The translations under genes were made by a program, and so were the position numbers. This document shows, one piece after another, positions 39,261-50,218 of a stretch of DNA of 64,000 nt. Each line of letters starts with the position of its first letter. The first letter of the stretch is position 1. Source of the stretch: Lachnospiraceae bacterium (lineage in GTDB: Bacteria > Bacillota > Clostridia > Lachnospirales > Lachnospiraceae). The DNA is taken from the NCBI GenBank assembly GCA_028689655.1, contig JAQVCT010000013.1, forward strand, positions 1 through 64,000, given 5' to 3'. The notes under the pieces are model-generated. The model saw nothing but the letters and a program-made list of their open reading frames with translations, did no database searches and had not been told where the DNA came from.

Positions 39261-39572
39261 ATGTCAACTATGAAAATTAAAAAGGGTGACACTGTTAAAG
39301 TGATCGCTGGTAAAGACAAAGATAAAGAAGGAAAAGTTATTTCCGTAGATATCAAAAATTCCAAAGTGTTAGTTGAAGGTGTTAACATGATCAGCAAACA
39401 CACAAAACCATCTGCTGCAAATCAGAATGGTGGAATCGTTCAGAAGGAAGCTCCTATCGATATTTCCAATGTAATGTACAGTCACAAAGGAAAAGCAACC
39501 AGAGTTGGTTTTAAAATGGAAAACGACAAAAAAGTTCGTTTTGCAAAATCAACAGGCGATGTTATTGATTAA
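39261..39572 (+). CDS. rplX: 50S ribosomal protein L24
   Basis: The 103-residue assembly initiator with a KOW motif (KKGDTVKVIAGKDKDKEGKV). GGGAGG lies upstream; ATG 39261 is used, with a second possible ATG at 39270. Confidence 0.97.
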   Translation: MSTMKIKKGDTVKVIAGKDKDKEGKVISVDIKNSKVLVEGVNMISKHTKPSAANQNGGIVQKEAPIDISNVMYSHKGKATRVGFKMENDKKVRFAKSTGDVID

Positions 39573-39596
39573 TTCTAAGAGAGGAGGTCTAAAAGC

Positions 39597-40136
39597 GTGA
39601 GTAGACTTAAAGATATGTATAAAGACGAGATCGTAGAAGCCATGGTCAAAAAGTTTGGCTATAAAAATATCATGGAAGTACCTAAACTTAACAAAATCGT
39701 AATCAACATGGGTGTTGGTGAAGCAAAAGATAATGCTAAAGTTTTAGAGACAGCCGTTAAAGATATGGAAACAATCACAGGTCAGAAAGCTGTTCTTACA
39801 AAAGCTAAGAACTCAATTGCGAACTTCAAGCTCAGAGAAGGAATGCCAATCGGATGTAAAACCACACTTCGTGGTGACAAGATGTATGAATTCCTTGATC
39901 GTTTAGTAAACCTTGCTTTACCTCGTGTACGTGACTTCAGAGGCGTTAATGCAAATGCATTTGACGGAAGAGGAAACTATGCACTTGGTATTAAAGAGCA
40001 GATCATTTTCCCTGAAATTGAGTATGACAAAGTAGATAAAGTAAGAGGTATGGATATCATATTTGTTACTACTGCAAAAACAGACGAAGAGGCACGTGAA
40101 TTATTAAGATTATTCAACATGCCATTTGCAAAATAA
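39597..40136 (+). CDS. rplE: 50S ribosomal protein L5
   Basis: L5 binds 5S rRNA at the central protuberance. The 179-residue sequence includes [16 protein letters not shown] and [20 protein letters not shown]. The start is GTG with GAGGAGG upstream. Confidence 0.98.
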   Translation: MSRLKDMYKDEIVEAMVKKFGYKNIMEVPKLNKIVINMGVGEAKDNAKVLETAVKDMETITGQKAVLTKAKNSIANFKLREGMPIGCKTTLRGDKMYEFLDRLVNLALPRVRDFRGVNANAFDGRGNYALGIKEQIIFPEIEYDKVDKVRGMDIIFVTTAKTDEEARELLRLFNMPFAK

Positions 40137-40150
40137 GAGGAGGTAAATTC

Positions 40151-40336
40151 ATGGCAAAGACATCAATGAAAGTAAAACAGCAACGTCCAGCTAAATTCTC
40201 TACAAGAGAATATACACGTTGCAGAATTTGTGGTCGTCCACATGCTTACTTAAAAAAATACGGAATCTGCAGAATTTGCTTCCGTGAATTAGCATACAAA
40301 GGACAAATTCCAGGCGTTAAAAAAGCGAGCTGGTAG
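40151..40336 (+). CDS. rpsZ: 30S ribosomal protein S14, zinc-binding type Z
   Basis: The 61-residue S14 has [20 protein letters not shown], a CxxC-x12-CxxC zinc site. This is the zinc-requiring form typical of Firmicutes; a zinc-free paralogue is not in the window. GAGGAGG precedes the ATG. Confidence 0.98.
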   Translation: MAKTSMKVKQQRPAKFSTREYTRCRICGRPHAYLKKYGICRICFRELAYKGQIPGVKKASW

Positions 40337-40367
40337 GACAAGAGATTATTGGAAGGAGGCAACTTAA

Positions 40368-40769
40368 ATGACAATGAGTGATCCAATCGCAGATATGCTT
40401 ACAAGAATCCGTAATGCAAATACTGCTAAACACGACACAGTAGATGTGCCATCATCTAAAATGAAACTTGCTATTGCTAGCATTCTTTTAGACGAAGGAT
40501 ATATTAAAAAATATGATATGATTGAAGACGGTGAATTCAAAACAATCCGTATTGCTTTAAAATATGGAGAAGACAAAAATGATAAAATCATTACAGGTCT
40601 TAAAAGAATTTCAAAACCAGGTCTTCGTGTATATGCCAACAGAGAAGAACTTCCAAAAGTTCTTGGCGGTCTTGGCGTAGCAATTATTTCTACCAATCAG
40701 GGTGTTATTACTGATAAAGAAGCTAGAAAACTTAATGTTGGTGGCGAAGTATTAGCCTTCGTATGGTAA
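40368..40769 (+). CDS. rpsH: 30S ribosomal protein S8
   Basis: The 133-residue protein binds 16S helix 21 and in E. coli represses the spc operon. It has [19 protein letters not shown] and ends [15 protein letters not shown] precedes the ATG; a second ATG two codons later is possible. Confidence 0.98.
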   Translation: MTMSDPIADMLTRIRNANTAKHDTVDVPSSKMKLAIASILLDEGYIKKYDMIEDGEFKTIRIALKYGEDKNDKIITGLKRISKPGLRVYANREELPKVLGGLGVAIISTNQGVITDKEARKLNVGGEVLAFVW

Positions 40770-40871
40770 TACTAGACTAGCTTGCTTCGCAAGCGTATGT
40801 CACGGAGGTGCGTAGCACTGGAGGTTTTGACTAAACAACATTAACAATTTGACTCATAAGGAGGTACGGGC

Positions 40872-41414
40872 ATGTCACGTATAGGAAGAATGCCAATCGC
40901 GATTCCAGCAGGCGTAACTGTTGAACTTGCAGAAAATAATAAAGTGACTGTAAAAGGTCCTAAGGGAACACTTGAGAGAGTATTACCTGCAGAAATGGAA
41001 ATTAAAGTTGAAGGAGCTGAAATTATTGTCAGCAGACCTAACGACTTAAAGAAAATGAAATCTTTACACGGTTTAACAAGAACTTTGATTCATAACATGG
41101 TAGTTGGTGTAACAGATGGTTATGAGAAGAAACTTGAAGTAAACGGTGTAGGTTACAGAGCAGCAAAAGCTGGTAAAGTCCTGACATTATCATTAGGATA
41201 TTCACATCCTGTTGAGATGACAGATCCAGAAGGTATCGAGACAGTTCTTGACGGACAGAACATCATTACTGTTAAGGGTATCGATAAAGAAAAAGTTGGC
41301 CAATTCGCAGCTGAAATCAGAGATAAGAGAAGACCGGAACCTTACAAAGGTAAAGGTATTAAATATGCTGATGAAGTTATCAGACGTAAAGTTGGTAAGA
41401 CTGGTAAGAAATAG
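40872..41414 (+). CDS. rplF: 50S ribosomal protein L6
   Basis: The 180-residue protein near the sarcin-ricin loop reads [15 protein letters not shown] and ends [27 protein letters not shown] precedes the ATG. The 102-base spacer from rpsH holds a GCTTGC/GCAAGC hairpin near 40789. Confidence 0.98.
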   Translation: MSRIGRMPIAIPAGVTVELAENNKVTVKGPKGTLERVLPAEMEIKVEGAEIIVSRPNDLKKMKSLHGLTRTLIHNMVVGVTDGYEKKLEVNGVGYRAAKAGKVLTLSLGYSHPVEMTDPEGIETVLDGQNIITVKGIDKEKVGQFAAEIRDKRRPEPYKGKGIKYADEVIRRKVGKTGKK

Positions 41415-41432
41415 ATAAGGAGAGTATAGAAA

Positions 41433-41801
41433 ATGGTTAAAAAAGAATCAAGACAAGAAGTACGTGTTAAAAAACACATGAAGATCCGTAACCGTTTTAG
41501 CGGTACAACGGAAAGACCACGTTTGGCTGTATTCAGAAGCAATAATCATATGTATGCTCAAATTATTGACGATACAGTTGGAAAAACTTTAGTTGCAGCT
41601 TCCACACTTGAAAAAGATGTTAAAGCTGAACTTGAGAAAACTAACAACGTTGATGCAGCAGCATATTTAGGAACATTAATTGCAAAACGTGCAATTGAAA
41701 AAGGTATCAATACAGTAGTCTTTGATAGAGGCGGCTTTATATACCAGGGAAAAATCGCAGCATTAGCTGAGGCAGCTAGAGAAGCTGGCTTAGTATTCTA
41801 G
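41433..41801 (+). CDS. rplR: 50S ribosomal protein L18
   Basis: The 122-residue 5S rRNA-binding protein has [20 protein letters not shown]-like sequence and [28 protein letters not shown] precedes the ATG. Confidence 0.97.
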   Translation: MVKKESRQEVRVKKHMKIRNRFSGTTERPRLAVFRSNNHMYAQIIDDTVGKTLVAASTLEKDVKAELEKTNNVDAAAYLGTLIAKRAIEKGINTVVFDRGGFIYQGKIAALAEAAREAGLVF

Positions 41802-41821
41802 GAAAGGGAGGAGAAAATCAC

Positions 41822-42331
41822 ATGAAACATACAATCATTGATACTACTAATTTAGAGTTGAACGACAAAGTAGTTTCCATCAAACGTGTAACTAAGGTTG
41901 TAAAGGGTGGTCGTAACTTCCGATTCACTGCTTTAGTTGTAGTAGGAGATGGCAACGGACATGTAGGCGCTGGTCTTGGAAAAGCGGCTGAGATTCCAGA
42001 AGCTATTCGTAAAGGTAAAGAAGATGCAGCCAAGAAATTGATCTGTGTTGCATTAGACGATAATGCGAGTGTTACTCACGACCAGATCGGTAAATTTGGT
42101 AGCGCAGCAGTATTATTAAAGAAAGCTCCAGATGGTACTGGTGTTATCGCTGGTGGCCCAGCTCGTAGCGTTTGTGAACTTGCTGGAATCAAGAATATTC
42201 GTACAAAATCATTAGGTTCTAACAATAAACAAAATGTTGTACTTGCTACAATCGCAGGTTTAAGCCAATTGAAAACTCCAGAAGAAGTAGCTCAGAAACG
42301 CGGTAAATCTATCGACGAGATTTTAGGCTAA
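41822..42331 (+). CDS. rpsE: 30S ribosomal protein S5
   Basis: The 169-residue protein acts in decoding fidelity and at the mRNA entry channel. It has [20 protein letters not shown] and [19 protein letters not shown], the loop where spectinomycin-resistance changes map; it looks normal. GGGAGG precedes the ATG. Confidence 0.98.
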   Translation: MKHTIIDTTNLELNDKVVSIKRVTKVVKGGRNFRFTALVVVGDGNGHVGAGLGKAAEIPEAIRKGKEDAAKKLICVALDDNASVTHDQIGKFGSAAVLLKKAPDGTGVIAGGPARSVCELAGIKNIRTKSLGSNNKQNVVLATIAGLSQLKTPEEVAQKRGKSIDEILG

Positions 42332-42344
42332 GGAGGAAATAAAA

Positions 42345-42545
42345 ATGGCAGCAAAAAAAGAAAATATGTTAAAGATTACTTTAGTGAAATCTACAATTGG
42401 TGCAGTTCCCAAGCATAAGTTAACTGTAAAAGCTTTAGGACTTAGGAAGCTTCAGCAGTCAGTTGTGTTACCGGATAATGCGGCAACAAAAGGTATGATT
42501 CAACAAGTAAATCATTTAGTAAAAGTAGAAAACGTAGAAGCTTAA
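42345..42545 (+). CDS. rpmD: 50S ribosomal protein L30
   Basis: The 66-residue protein has LKITLVKSTIGAVPKHKLTV and the LGLRKLQQSVVLPDN motif. AAGGAGG precedes the ATG. Confidence 0.97.
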   Translation: MAAKKENMLKITLVKSTIGAVPKHKLTVKALGLRKLQQSVVLPDNAATKGMIQQVNHLVKVENVEA

Positions 42546-42569
42546 TATTACAGATAAGGAGGTGTCAGA

Positions 42570-43010
42570 ATGGAATTATCAAATTTACAGCCTGCAGAAG
42601 GTTCAAAACACAGTGATAATTTTAGAAAAGGTCGTGGACACGGTTCAGGAAATGGTAAAACAGCTGGTAAAGGTCACAAAGGACAAAAAGCTCGTTCAGG
42701 AGCTCCCAGAGTTGGCTTTGAAGGTGGTCAGATGCCATTATACAGACGTATTCCTAAGAGAGGTTTTACTAACAGAAATTCAAAAGTAATCGTTGGTATT
42801 AATTTATCCGCTCTTGAAGTATTTGATAATGGTACTACAGTAAGTGTTGAAACATTGATCGAAAAAGGAATTGTGAAAAATCCTAAAGATGGTGTTAAGA
42901 TTCTTGGAAATGGAGAATTAACTAAGAAGCTTTCAGTTCAGGCAAATGCATTCAGTGCATCTGCAAAAGAAAAAATTGAAGCTCTTGGTGGAACAGCAGA
43001 GGTGATTTAA
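42570..43010 (+). CDS. rplO: 50S ribosomal protein L15
   Basis: The 146-residue late-assembly protein has the Gly/Lys-rich N-terminus ([20 protein letters not shown]). Its stop overlaps the secY start as TAATG. AAGGAGG precedes the ATG. Confidence 0.98.
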   Translation: MELSNLQPAEGSKHSDNFRKGRGHGSGNGKTAGKGHKGQKARSGAPRVGFEGGQMPLYRRIPKRGFTNRNSKVIVGINLSALEVFDNGTTVSVETLIEKGIVKNPKDGVKILGNGELTKKLSVQANAFSASAKEKIEALGGTAEVI

Positions 43011-44323
43011 TGTTTCAAACATTGAAAAACGCATTTAAAATCAAAGAGATTAGAAATGGAATTCTGTTTACACTTGCAATGCTGGTTGTGATTCGTTTAG
43101 GATCACAACTCCCAGTACCTGGGGTCGATAGAGAATATTTCGCTAATTGGTTTGCGGCGCAGACAGGTGATTCATTCAGCTTTTTTAATGCTTTCACAGG
43201 CGGTTCATTTTTAAATATGTCAGTCTTAGCGTTGAACATCACGCCCTACATCACAAGCTCCATCATCATTCAGTTGTTGACGATAGCGATTCCTAAATTG
43301 GAAGAGATGCAGAAAGATGGCGAGGATGGTAGAAAGAAACTGGTTGCCATGACACGTTATGTGACAGTTGGTCTTGCTCTTTTAGAGGCAGGAGCAATGG
43401 CAATTGGATTTGGAAGACAGGGTTTATTACAGACATACGATGCTATCAATGTTATAACTACTATTGCAGCGTTAACGGCGGGTAGTACATTTTTAATGTG
43501 GATTGGTGAGAGAATTACTGAGAAAGGTGTTGGAAATGGTATTTCTATCGTCCTGATCATTAACATTATCTCACGTTTACCGGATGATCTCCATGGCTTA
43601 TATGTACAGTTCATCAAAGGTAAATCTATTGCAGTTGGCGTTGTAGCTGCGCTTATTATTTTAGCAATTATCCTTGCTATGGTGGTTATTGTTATTATCT
43701 TAAATGGTGGTGTACGCAAGATTCCGGTACAGTATGCACAGAAAGTACAGGGAAGAAAGTTAGTGGGTGGACAATCAACGAGTATCCCATTAAAAATTAA
43801 CACGGCTGGTGTTATTCCTATTATTTTCGCTTCCTCTATTATGCAGTTCCCAATTATTATCTGTCAGTTGATTGGATATAACGGTACTGGTGTATGGGGA
43901 GAGATCTTAAAGGGATTAAATTCAGGAAACTGGTGTAAACCTGGTTCATTGGTATATTCGATTGGATTAGTTGTTTACATTATTTTAGTTCTTTTCTTTG
44001 CGTACTTCTATACATCGATTACTTTTAATCCTTTGGAAGTGGCAAACAATATGAAGAAACAGGGTGGCTTTATTCCTGGAATTCGTCCGGGGAAACCAAC
44101 CAGTGATTACTTATCAAGAATTTTAAACTACATTATTTTCATCGGTGCTGTCGGCCTTGTGATCGTGGCATGTATTCCATTCTTCTTTAACGGAGTGTTC
44201 AATGCATCCGTATCATTCGGTGGTACCAGTTTGATCATTATTGTAAGTGTTGTTCTTGAGACAATCAAACAAATTGAATCCAAGATGTTGGTTCGTAATT
44301 ACAAAGGTTTTTTGAATGATTAA
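43010..44323 (+). CDS. secY: preprotein translocase subunit SecY
   Basis: The 437-residue channel subunit of the Sec translocon has ten membrane helices, with VIRLGSQLPVPGVD near the start, LNITPYITSSIIIQLL in helix 2 and GKPTSDYLSRI in the cytoplasmic loop. It is translationally coupled to rplO. It is followed by a 124-base spacer before adk. Confidence 0.97.
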   Translation: MFQTLKNAFKIKEIRNGILFTLAMLVVIRLGSQLPVPGVDREYFANWFAAQTGDSFSFFNAFTGGSFLNMSVLALNITPYITSSIIIQLLTIAIPKLEEMQKDGEDGRKKLVAMTRYVTVGLALLEAGAMAIGFGRQGLLQTYDAINVITTIAALTAGSTFLMWIGERITEKGVGNGISIVLIINIISRLPDDLHGLYVQFIKGKSIAVGVVAALIILAIILAMVVIVIILNGGVRKIPVQYAQKVQGRKLVGGQSTSIPLKINTAGVIPIIFASSIMQFPIIICQLIGYNGTGVWGEILKGLNSGNWCKPGSLVYSIGLVVYIILVLFFAYFYTSITFNPLEVANNMKKQGGFIPGIRPGKPTSDYLSRILNYIIFIGAVGLVIVACIPFFFNGVFNASVSFGGTSLIIIVSVVLETIKQIESKMLVRNYKGFLND

Positions 44324-44447
44324 ATAGTTTTGGGGCAGAGCAGGTTAGCGATAACAGGTTTTGTCCCAAGATATATTGTATTTATAGAGTCATTCTATCT
44401 ATACAGAAGTTAAGAGATGGCTGCAGAAGCGGTCAAGGAGGCTGAAA

Positions 44448-45092
44448 ATGAAAATTATTATGTTAGGAGCTCCAGGTGCTGGCAAAGGAACACAGGCAAA
44501 GATGATTGCTGACAAATATGGCGTTCCACACATTTCAACAGGTGATATTTTTAGAGCAAATATTAAAAATGGAACAGAACTTGGTGTAGAAGCGAAAAAA
44601 TACATGGACCAGGGATTATTAGTTCCGGATGAATTAACTGTAAAACTTTTACTTGATAGAGTAGCTAATGAAGATTGTAAGAATGGATATGTATTAGATG
44701 GTTTCCCAAGGACAATCCCACAGGCAGAAGTATTAGAAAAAGCATTGAATGAGATTAATGATAAGATTGATTATGCCATTGATATAGATGTTCCAGATGA
44801 AAATATCATTAACAGAATGTCTGGCAGACGTGCATGCCTTGCATGCGGTGCTACCTATCATATTGAGCATGTTCCACCTAAAAAAGAGGGAATATGTGAT
44901 AGATGCGGAAAAGAACTGGTATTAAGAGATGATGACAAACCGGAAACAGTGAAAAAACGTCTCAACGTGTACCACGAACAGACACAACCTTTAATTGACT
45001 TCTATACCAACAAAGGTATCCTGAAGACAGTTGATGGAACAGTTGATATGAAAGATGTTTTCCAAAGTGTCGTAAACATCTTAGGAGAGTAG
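44448..45092 (+). CDS. adk: adenylate kinase (zinc-binding lid type)
   Basis: Converts AMP and ATP to two ADP. The 214-residue enzyme has the P-loop [26 protein letters not shown] and a lid with [20 protein letters not shown] then CDRCG, four cysteines that bind zinc in Gram-positive enzymes. AAGGAGG precedes the ATG. map begins one base after its stop. Confidence 0.98.
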   Translation: MKIIMLGAPGAGKGTQAKMIADKYGVPHISTGDIFRANIKNGTELGVEAKKYMDQGLLVPDELTVKLLLDRVANEDCKNGYVLDGFPRTIPQAEVLEKALNEINDKIDYAIDIDVPDENIINRMSGRRACLACGATYHIEHVPPKKEGICDRCGKELVLRDDDKPETVKKRLNVYHEQTQPLIDFYTNKGILKTVDGTVDMKDVFQSVVNILGE

Positions 45093-45093
45093 C

Positions 45094-45846
45094 ATGGCTG
45101 TATCAATTAAATCTGCCAAAGAAATAGAACTAATGCGTGAATCATGCAGATTGCTGGCAAAGGTTCATGAGGAGTTAGGCAAAGCTATTAAACCTGGAAT
45201 GACAACAAAAGATGTTGACATCATGGGTGATAAATTGATTCGTGAGGTTGGCTGTATTCCCAATTTCCTACATTATAATGGATATCCGGCATCAATCTGT
45301 GTATCTGTGAATGATGAAGTAGTTCATGGAATCCCGAATCATCATCGAAAATTGCAGGAGGGCGATATCGTCAGCCTGGATGCAGGTCTTATCTATAAGG
45401 GATATCATTCTGACGCTGCAAGAACACATGCAGTGGGTGAGATAAGCCCAGAAGCACAAAAACTAATGGAAGTAACGCGGCAAAGCTTTTTTGAAGGCAT
45501 TAAAATGGCTAAAGCCGGAAATCATTTATATGATATTTCAAATGCAATCGATGCCTATGTGACACCGTTTGGCTATGGAATCGTAAGAGATCTGGTAGGT
45601 CACGGTATCGGAACCAGTCTTCACGAAGATCCGCAGATTCCAAATTTTGCGCAGAAGAAAAAAGGACTTATTCTACGACCAGGAATGACGCTGGCAATAG
45701 AACCCATGATCAATATGGGAAGATGTGATGTAGAATGGTTGGATGATGATTGGACGGTTGTTACGGAGGATGGGTCGTTATCAGCTCATTACGAGAATAC
45801 CATTCTTATTACAGAGGGAGAACCTGAGATACTTACCATATTATAA
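45094..45846 (+). CDS. map: type I methionine aminopeptidase
   Basis: Removes N-terminal Met from nascent proteins. The 250-residue enzyme has the metal ligands DAGLIYKGYHSDAARTHAVG, GHGIGTSLHEDP and AIEPMINMG. It is closely spaced after adk, whose last codons hold the ribosome site AGGAGA. Confidence 0.98.
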   Translation: MAVSIKSAKEIELMRESCRLLAKVHEELGKAIKPGMTTKDVDIMGDKLIREVGCIPNFLHYNGYPASICVSVNDEVVHGIPNHHRKLQEGDIVSLDAGLIYKGYHSDAARTHAVGEISPEAQKLMEVTRQSFFEGIKMAKAGNHLYDISNAIDAYVTPFGYGIVRDLVGHGIGTSLHEDPQIPNFAQKKKGLILRPGMTLAIEPMINMGRCDVEWLDDDWTVVTEDGSLSAHYENTILITEGEPEILTIL

Positions 45847-45942
45847 ATTATGTTAAGCTTCATGAAACTTGACATATAGCGTCAGCCCATTTGCTGTAAG
45901 CAAATTAAAATGGCTGATGTTCCAAAAGGGAAGGTAATCACT

Positions 45943-46200
45943 ATGATAGGAATGTTTGCAACTTCCAAAGCAGGACATGATAAGAATCAATTATATATCA
46001 TAATAAATGAAACAGGCGAATATGTATATTTAGTTGACGGCGTATTAAAGACAATGGATAAGCCCAAAAAGAAAAGTAAAAAACATATTCAGATCATCAA
46101 ATATATGATAGACAGTGAAATAGCAGAGAAACTTAAAAACAAAATGCCAATTCAAAATGAAGAGATAAAAAGAGCGATTAAAATGAAAGCTTCAAAATAG
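45943..46200 (+). CDS. KOW-domain RNA-binding protein (L14e-like)
   Basis: The 85-residue basic protein [20 protein letters not shown] with [12 protein letters not shown] resembles the small KOW proteins that sit between map and infA in many Clostridia and are related to archaeal/eukaryotic L14e. The start at 45943 follows GGGAAGG at a suitable distance; an in-frame ATG at 45910 has none. The function is unknown, with a presumed ribosomal or RNA link. Confidence 0.75.
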   Translation: MIGMFATSKAGHDKNQLYIIINETGEYVYLVDGVLKTMDKPKKKSKKHIQIIKYMIDSEIAEKLKNKMPIQNEEIKRAIKMKASK

Positions 46201-46234
46201 TTTTATTAGGCATAAAGATTTAGGAGGTAGAACA

Positions 46235-46453
46235 ATGTCAAAATCCGATGTTATTGAAATCGAAGGTGTCGTTATTGAAAAATTACCAAACACAATGTTT
46301 CAAGTAGAACTTGAAAATGGACATAAAGTACTTGCTCATATCAGCGGCAAGTTAAGACAGAATTTCATCCGTATATTACCGGGTGATAAAGTAACTCTTG
46401 AATTATCCCCATATGATCTTTCTAAAGGAAGAATTATCTGGCGTGATAAATAA
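46235..46453 (+). CDS. infA: translation initiation factor IF-1
   Basis: The 72-residue OB-fold factor has [19 protein letters not shown] and [19 protein letters not shown]. It blocks the A site during initiation. AGGAGG precedes the ATG. Confidence 0.98.
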   Translation: MSKSDVIEIEGVVIEKLPNTMFQVELENGHKVLAHISGKLRQNFIRILPGDKVTLELSPYDLSKGRIIWRDK

Positions 46454-46483
46454 ATGGCATAGTAAAAAAATGCCGAAAATACC

Positions 46484-46512
46484 TTGTAATTCGTTTTATT
46501 GTATGCTATACT
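46484..46512 (+). promoter_or_regulatory. internal promoter before rpmJ
   Basis: TTGTAA (46484-46489), a 17-base spacer and TATACT (46507-46512). It would give rpmJ-rpsM-rpsK-rpsD-rpoA-rplQ extra transcription. Confidence 0.6.
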
Positions 46513-46545
46513 GTGAAACGGTCGTTTTTGAAAGGAGGGTTTAAC

Positions 46546-46659
46546 GTGAAAGTTAGATCATCAGTAAAACCTATTTGCGAAAAATGCAAAGTAATTAAAA
46601 GAAAAGGGAAAGTCAGAATCATCTGCGAAAACCCAAAACACAAACAAAGACAAGGATAA
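46546..46659 (+). CDS. rpmJ: 50S ribosomal protein L36 (zinc-type)
   Basis: The 37-residue protein, starting at GTG with AAAGGAGGG upstream, reads [20 protein letters not shown] and [16 protein letters not shown]. The three Cys and one His are the zinc ligands of the C+ form of L36. Confidence 0.97.
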   Translation: MKVRSSVKPICEKCKVIKRKGKVRIICENPKHKQRQG

Positions 46660-46958
46660 TTCGAACATTTGATTTGAGATAAGTGCGAAGCCCTTGTCTC
46701 ATTGTGATGTGCGGCTGAGTGTTGCTTTCCGTCAAAAAGTAACACAGGTGTACAAAATATAATATACCGTAGAGAACTACGTGATATTACTTTTTGATAC
46801 CGAGAAGTTCGAAGTATCGGAGAAGTTGGATTGTGTCCAACCGGACGAAGATTTTCGTCCCAATCAATTAGTAACATGTTAATAAAGGAATGCATTCATT
46901 TCACTCATGCATAGCATGAGATGCATACCTGGTAACAAGAAAGTGGAGGAATATTTAC
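46660..46958 (+). promoter_or_regulatory. structured 299-base spacer before rpsM
   Basis: No gene is seen. It holds hairpins GTTGGA/TCCAAC (46825-46841), GGACGAA/TTCGTCC (46843-46860) and CTCATGC/GCATGAG (46904-46920), the last just before the rpsM ribosome site. TATAAT-like sequence lies near 46760 without a clear -35. S4 regulates the alpha operon at this point in E. coli, so an autoregulatory leader is plausible but unproven. Confidence 0.45.
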
Positions 46959-47327
46959 ATGGCTCGTATTGCTGGTGTAGACTTACCAAGAGAAAAACGT
47001 GTAGAAATCGGTTTAACTTATATCTATGGTATTGGTAGAGTAAGTGCAAACAAAATCTTAACAGAAGCAAAGGTGAATCCTGACACACGTGTTAGAGATT
47101 TAACGGATGATGAAGTTAAAAGACTGGGCGAAGTAATCGCTGAAACAACTACTGTTGAAGGTGATTTGAGAAGAGAGATCGCTCTTAACATCAAGAGATT
47201 ACAGGAGATTGGATGCTATCGTGGTATCCGTCATAGAAAAGGACTTCCAGTTCGTGGTCAGAAGACTAAGACAAATGCCAGAACCAGAAAAGGTCCTAAG
47301 CGTACAGTTGCGAATAAGAAGAAATAA
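46959..47327 (+). CDS. rpsM: 30S ribosomal protein S13
   Basis: The 122-residue 30S head protein has [20 protein letters not shown] and the basic tail [20 protein letters not shown]. It contacts the P-site tRNA. GTGGAGG precedes the ATG. Confidence 0.98.
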   Translation: MARIAGVDLPREKRVEIGLTYIYGIGRVSANKILTEAKVNPDTRVRDLTDDEVKRLGEVIAETTTVEGDLRREIALNIKRLQEIGCYRGIRHRKGLPVRGQKTKTNARTRKGPKRTVANKKK

Positions 47328-47377
47328 GAGAACAATTGAAAATTATAGTGATTAAGAAAGAAAGTAGGTTAGTTTAA

Positions 47378-47773
47378 ATGGCTAAAGCAGTTGCAAAAAA
47401 AGTAACAAAAAAGCGCGTAAAGAAAAACGTTGAACGTGGACAGGCACATATCCAATCTTCATTTAACAATACAATTGTTACATTGACAGATACAGAAGGA
47501 AATGCTCTAAGTTGGGCAAGTGCCGGTGGTCTTGGTTTTAGAGGTTCAAGGAAATCTACTCCATATGCAGCACAGATGGCTGCAGAAACAGCTACAAAAG
47601 CTGCATTAATCCACGGATTAAAAACAGTTGACGTTTTTGTTAAAGGACCGGGTTCGGGACGTGAAGCAGCAATCAGAGCTCTTCAGGCATGCGGACTTGA
47701 GGTTACATCAATCAGAGACGTAACACCAGTTCCACATAACGGATGTCGTCCACCAAAACGTAGAAGAGTTTAA
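47378..47773 (+). CDS. rpsK: 30S ribosomal protein S11
   Basis: The 131-residue platform protein has [20 protein letters not shown] and ends [25 protein letters not shown]-type ribosome site upstream. Confidence 0.98.
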   Translation: MAKAVAKKVTKKRVKKNVERGQAHIQSSFNNTIVTLTDTEGNALSWASAGGLGFRGSRKSTPYAAQMAAETATKAALIHGLKTVDVFVKGPGSGREAAIRALQACGLEVTSIRDVTPVPHNGCRPPKRRRV

Positions 47774-47790
47774 TTAGGAGGAAATTACAA

Positions 47791-48384
47791 ATGGCAGTTA
47801 ATAGAGTTCCTGTTCTTAAAAGATGTAGATCACTTGACTTAGATCCTACCTTTTTAGGATATGATAAAAAATCCAATAGAAATTCTCAGAGAACAAACCG
47901 CAAGATGAGCGAGTATGGTCTTCAATTAAGAGAAAAACAAAAAGCAAAATTCATCTATGGTGTACTTGAGAAACCTTTTAGAAATTATTACAAAAGAGCT
48001 GATCGAATGAAAGGTATGTCTGGTGAAAACCTCATGATCATGCTTGAGAGCAGACTTGACAATGTAATCTTCAGAATGGGATTTGCAAGAACAAGAAGAG
48101 AAGCAAGACAGGTTGTTGGTCATAAACATGTATTAGTAAATGGAAAACAGGTTAATATTCCATCATACTTAGTAAAAGCTGGCGACGTAATCGAAATTAG
48201 AGAAAAATCTAAGAGCTTACAGAGATACAAAGATATCATGGAAATTACCGCTGGAAGATTAGTTCCAGAATGGCTTGACGTTGATAGCGAAGCATTCAAA
48301 GGAACCGTGAAAGAACTTCCTTCAAGAGAAGTGATTGACGTACCTGTTGACGAAATGCTTATCGTCGAATTATATTCTAAATAA
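47791..48384 (+). CDS. rpsD: 30S ribosomal protein S4
   Basis: The 197-residue 16S-nucleating protein has the S4 RNA-binding domain ([20 protein letters not shown]). No zinc cysteines are seen near the N-terminus (a single Cys, [15 protein letters not shown]), so it is the zinc-free type. TTAGGAGG precedes the ATG. A 14-bp hairpin lies between it and rpoA. Confidence 0.97.
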   Translation: MAVNRVPVLKRCRSLDLDPTFLGYDKKSNRNSQRTNRKMSEYGLQLREKQKAKFIYGVLEKPFRNYYKRADRMKGMSGENLMIMLESRLDNVIFRMGFARTRREARQVVGHKHVLVNGKQVNIPSYLVKAGDVIEIREKSKSLQRYKDIMEITAGRLVPEWLDVDSEAFKGTVKELPSREVIDVPVDEMLIVELYSK

Positions 48385-48400
48385 TCATTGCAAATTAGTT

Positions 48401-48433
48401 AAGACAAAATTGCCTTTTAGGCAGTTTTGTCTT
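48401..48433 (+). promoter_or_regulatory. strong hairpin between rpsD and rpoA
   Basis: A 14-bp stem (48401-48414 with 48420-48433, one GU pair, arm AAGACAAAATTGCC) lies 17 bases after the rpsD stop. It has no following T run, so an RNA-processing or partial-attenuation role seems likelier than full termination. Confidence 0.6.
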
Positions 48434-48542
48434 GTAATATTCGCGAGTAATGAGTCACTTGCCAAGTATGCTTGAGGATTTGACGAATACCGCGTCAGCG
48501 AGTGGATTTATCCGCTCGATTTCGTAAAGGAGGGTATAGTCG

Positions 48543-49499
48543 TTGTTTGATTTTGAGAGACCCAACATTGAGGTTACAGAAATCTCTGAAGATAAGAAAT
48601 ATGGTAAATTTGTTGTAGAACCTTTAGAGAGAGGCTATGGTATTACATTAGGAAACTCTTTAAGAAGAATCATGCTTTCTTCTTTACCGGGAGCAGCCGT
48701 AAGCCAGGTTAAAATCGAAGGTGTTTTACATGAATTTAGTTCTATTCCAGGCGTGAAAGAGGATGTAACAGAAATTATTATGAATATCAAGAGTCTTGCT
48801 ATCAAAAATAGCAGCGAAACAAATGAGCCAAAGACTGCATATATTGAGTTTGAAGGCGAAGGCGTTGTAAGAGCTTCTGACATTCAAGTGGATCAAGACA
48901 TTGAAATCTTAAACCCTGACCAGGTAATCGCTACGATTAGTGGAAAAGACAGTAAATTATATATGGAACTTACCATTACAAAAGGTAGAGGTTATGTAAG
49001 CGCAGATAAGAATAAAAGTGATGACTTACCAATCGGTGTAATTGCAATTGATTCCATCTATACTCCTGTTGAAAGAGTAAATATGTCAGTTGCTAATACT
49101 CGTGTTGGCCAGATTACTGATTATGATAAACTTACATTAGATGTTTACACGAATGGAACATTGGTTGCGGACGAAGCGGTAAGCTTGGCTGCAAAAGTAC
49201 TTAGTGAACATTTAAGTCTTTTCATTGATTTATCCGAAAATGCCAAAACTGCAGAAGTTATGGTAGAAAAAGAAGATGATGAAAAAGAAAAAGTTCTTGA
49301 GATGAGCATTGATGAATTAGAGTTATCTGTTCGTTCTTATAATTGCCTGAAGAGAGCTGGTATCAACACAGTTGAAGAATTAACAAACAGAACTTCAGAA
49401 GATATGATGAAAGTTCGTAACCTGGGACGTAAATCATTAGAAGAAGTTTTAGCGAAATTAAAAGAGTTAGGTTTGGAATTAAACCCAACAGAAGAGTAG
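48543..49499 (+). CDS. rpoA: DNA-directed RNA polymerase subunit alpha
   Basis: The 318-residue protein has the N-terminal dimerisation domain ([20 protein letters not shown]) and the C-terminal domain that binds UP elements and activators ([20 protein letters not shown] with [20 protein letters not shown]). The start is TTG, decided by AAAGGAGGG upstream. Confidence 0.98.
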   Translation: MFDFERPNIEVTEISEDKKYGKFVVEPLERGYGITLGNSLRRIMLSSLPGAAVSQVKIEGVLHEFSSIPGVKEDVTEIIMNIKSLAIKNSSETNEPKTAYIEFEGEGVVRASDIQVDQDIEILNPDQVIATISGKDSKLYMELTITKGRGYVSADKNKSDDLPIGVIAIDSIYTPVERVNMSVANTRVGQITDYDKLTLDVYTNGTLVADEAVSLAAKVLSEHLSLFIDLSENAKTAEVMVEKEDDEKEKVLEMSIDELELSVRSYNCLKRAGINTVEELTNRTSEDMMKVRNLGRKSLEEVLAKLKELGLELNPTEE

Positions 49500-49642
49500 G
49501 ATAGATAGTAAACCCAAAGTGTGTATCTATGTGAAACTCATAAATGGAACTGTTAACAGCATTCGGTAAGTAAGTCCAAAGAGCGTGGCCGGATGTTTCC
49601 ACAACATGAGGGTAAGCCTCCTGTATATGAAAGGAGCCAGTT

Positions 49643-50179
49643 ATGGCAGCATATAGAAAATTAGGCAGAACATCTGCACAGAGAAAAGCATTATTAAGAG
49701 GTCAGGTTACAAGTCTTTTACACAAAGGCAAGATCGTGACAACAGAAGCGAAAGCAAAAGAAGTTGTTAAGATCGTTGATGGTCTTATCGCATTAGCAGT
49801 AAAAGAAAAAGACAACTTTGAGACAGTAAAAGTTACAGCTAAAGTTGCTCGTAAAGACAAAGACGGAAAAAGAGTAAAAGAAGTTGTAGATGGTAAAAAA
49901 GTAACTGTTTATGATGAAGTAGAAAAAGAAATCAAAAAAGACAATGCTTCCAGACTTCATGCCAGAAGACAGATGTTAAAAGTGTTATATCCTGTAACAG
50001 AAGTACCTACATCAAATGCAGGTAAGAAGAGAAATACAAAAGAAGTTGATTTAGTTGCTAAATTATTTGACGAAATCGCTCCTAAATATGTTGACCGTAA
50101 AGGTGGATATACCAGAATTGTTAAGATTGGTCAGCGTAAAGGTGACGCAGCAATGGAAGTACTTCTGGAGTTAGTATAA
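49643..50179 (+). CDS. rplQ: 50S ribosomal protein L17
   Basis: L17 lies near the exit tunnel. The 178-residue protein has the family core ([20 protein letters not shown]) but is longer than the usual 113-130, with a Lys/Glu-rich internal extension (about residues 65-115, [20 protein letters not shown]..) as in other Lachnospiraceae. AAAGGAG precedes the ATG. It is the last gene of the S10-alpha cluster. Confidence 0.97.
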   Translation: MAAYRKLGRTSAQRKALLRGQVTSLLHKGKIVTTEAKAKEVVKIVDGLIALAVKEKDNFETVKVTAKVARKDKDGKRVKEVVDGKKVTVYDEVEKEIKKDNASRLHARRQMLKVLYPVTEVPTSNAGKKRNTKEVDLVAKLFDEIAPKYVDRKGGYTRIVKIGQRKGDAAMEVLLELV

Positions 50180-50218
50180 TATTTGAAGTAGTGATAACGA
50201 CACTATAAACTTACGACC

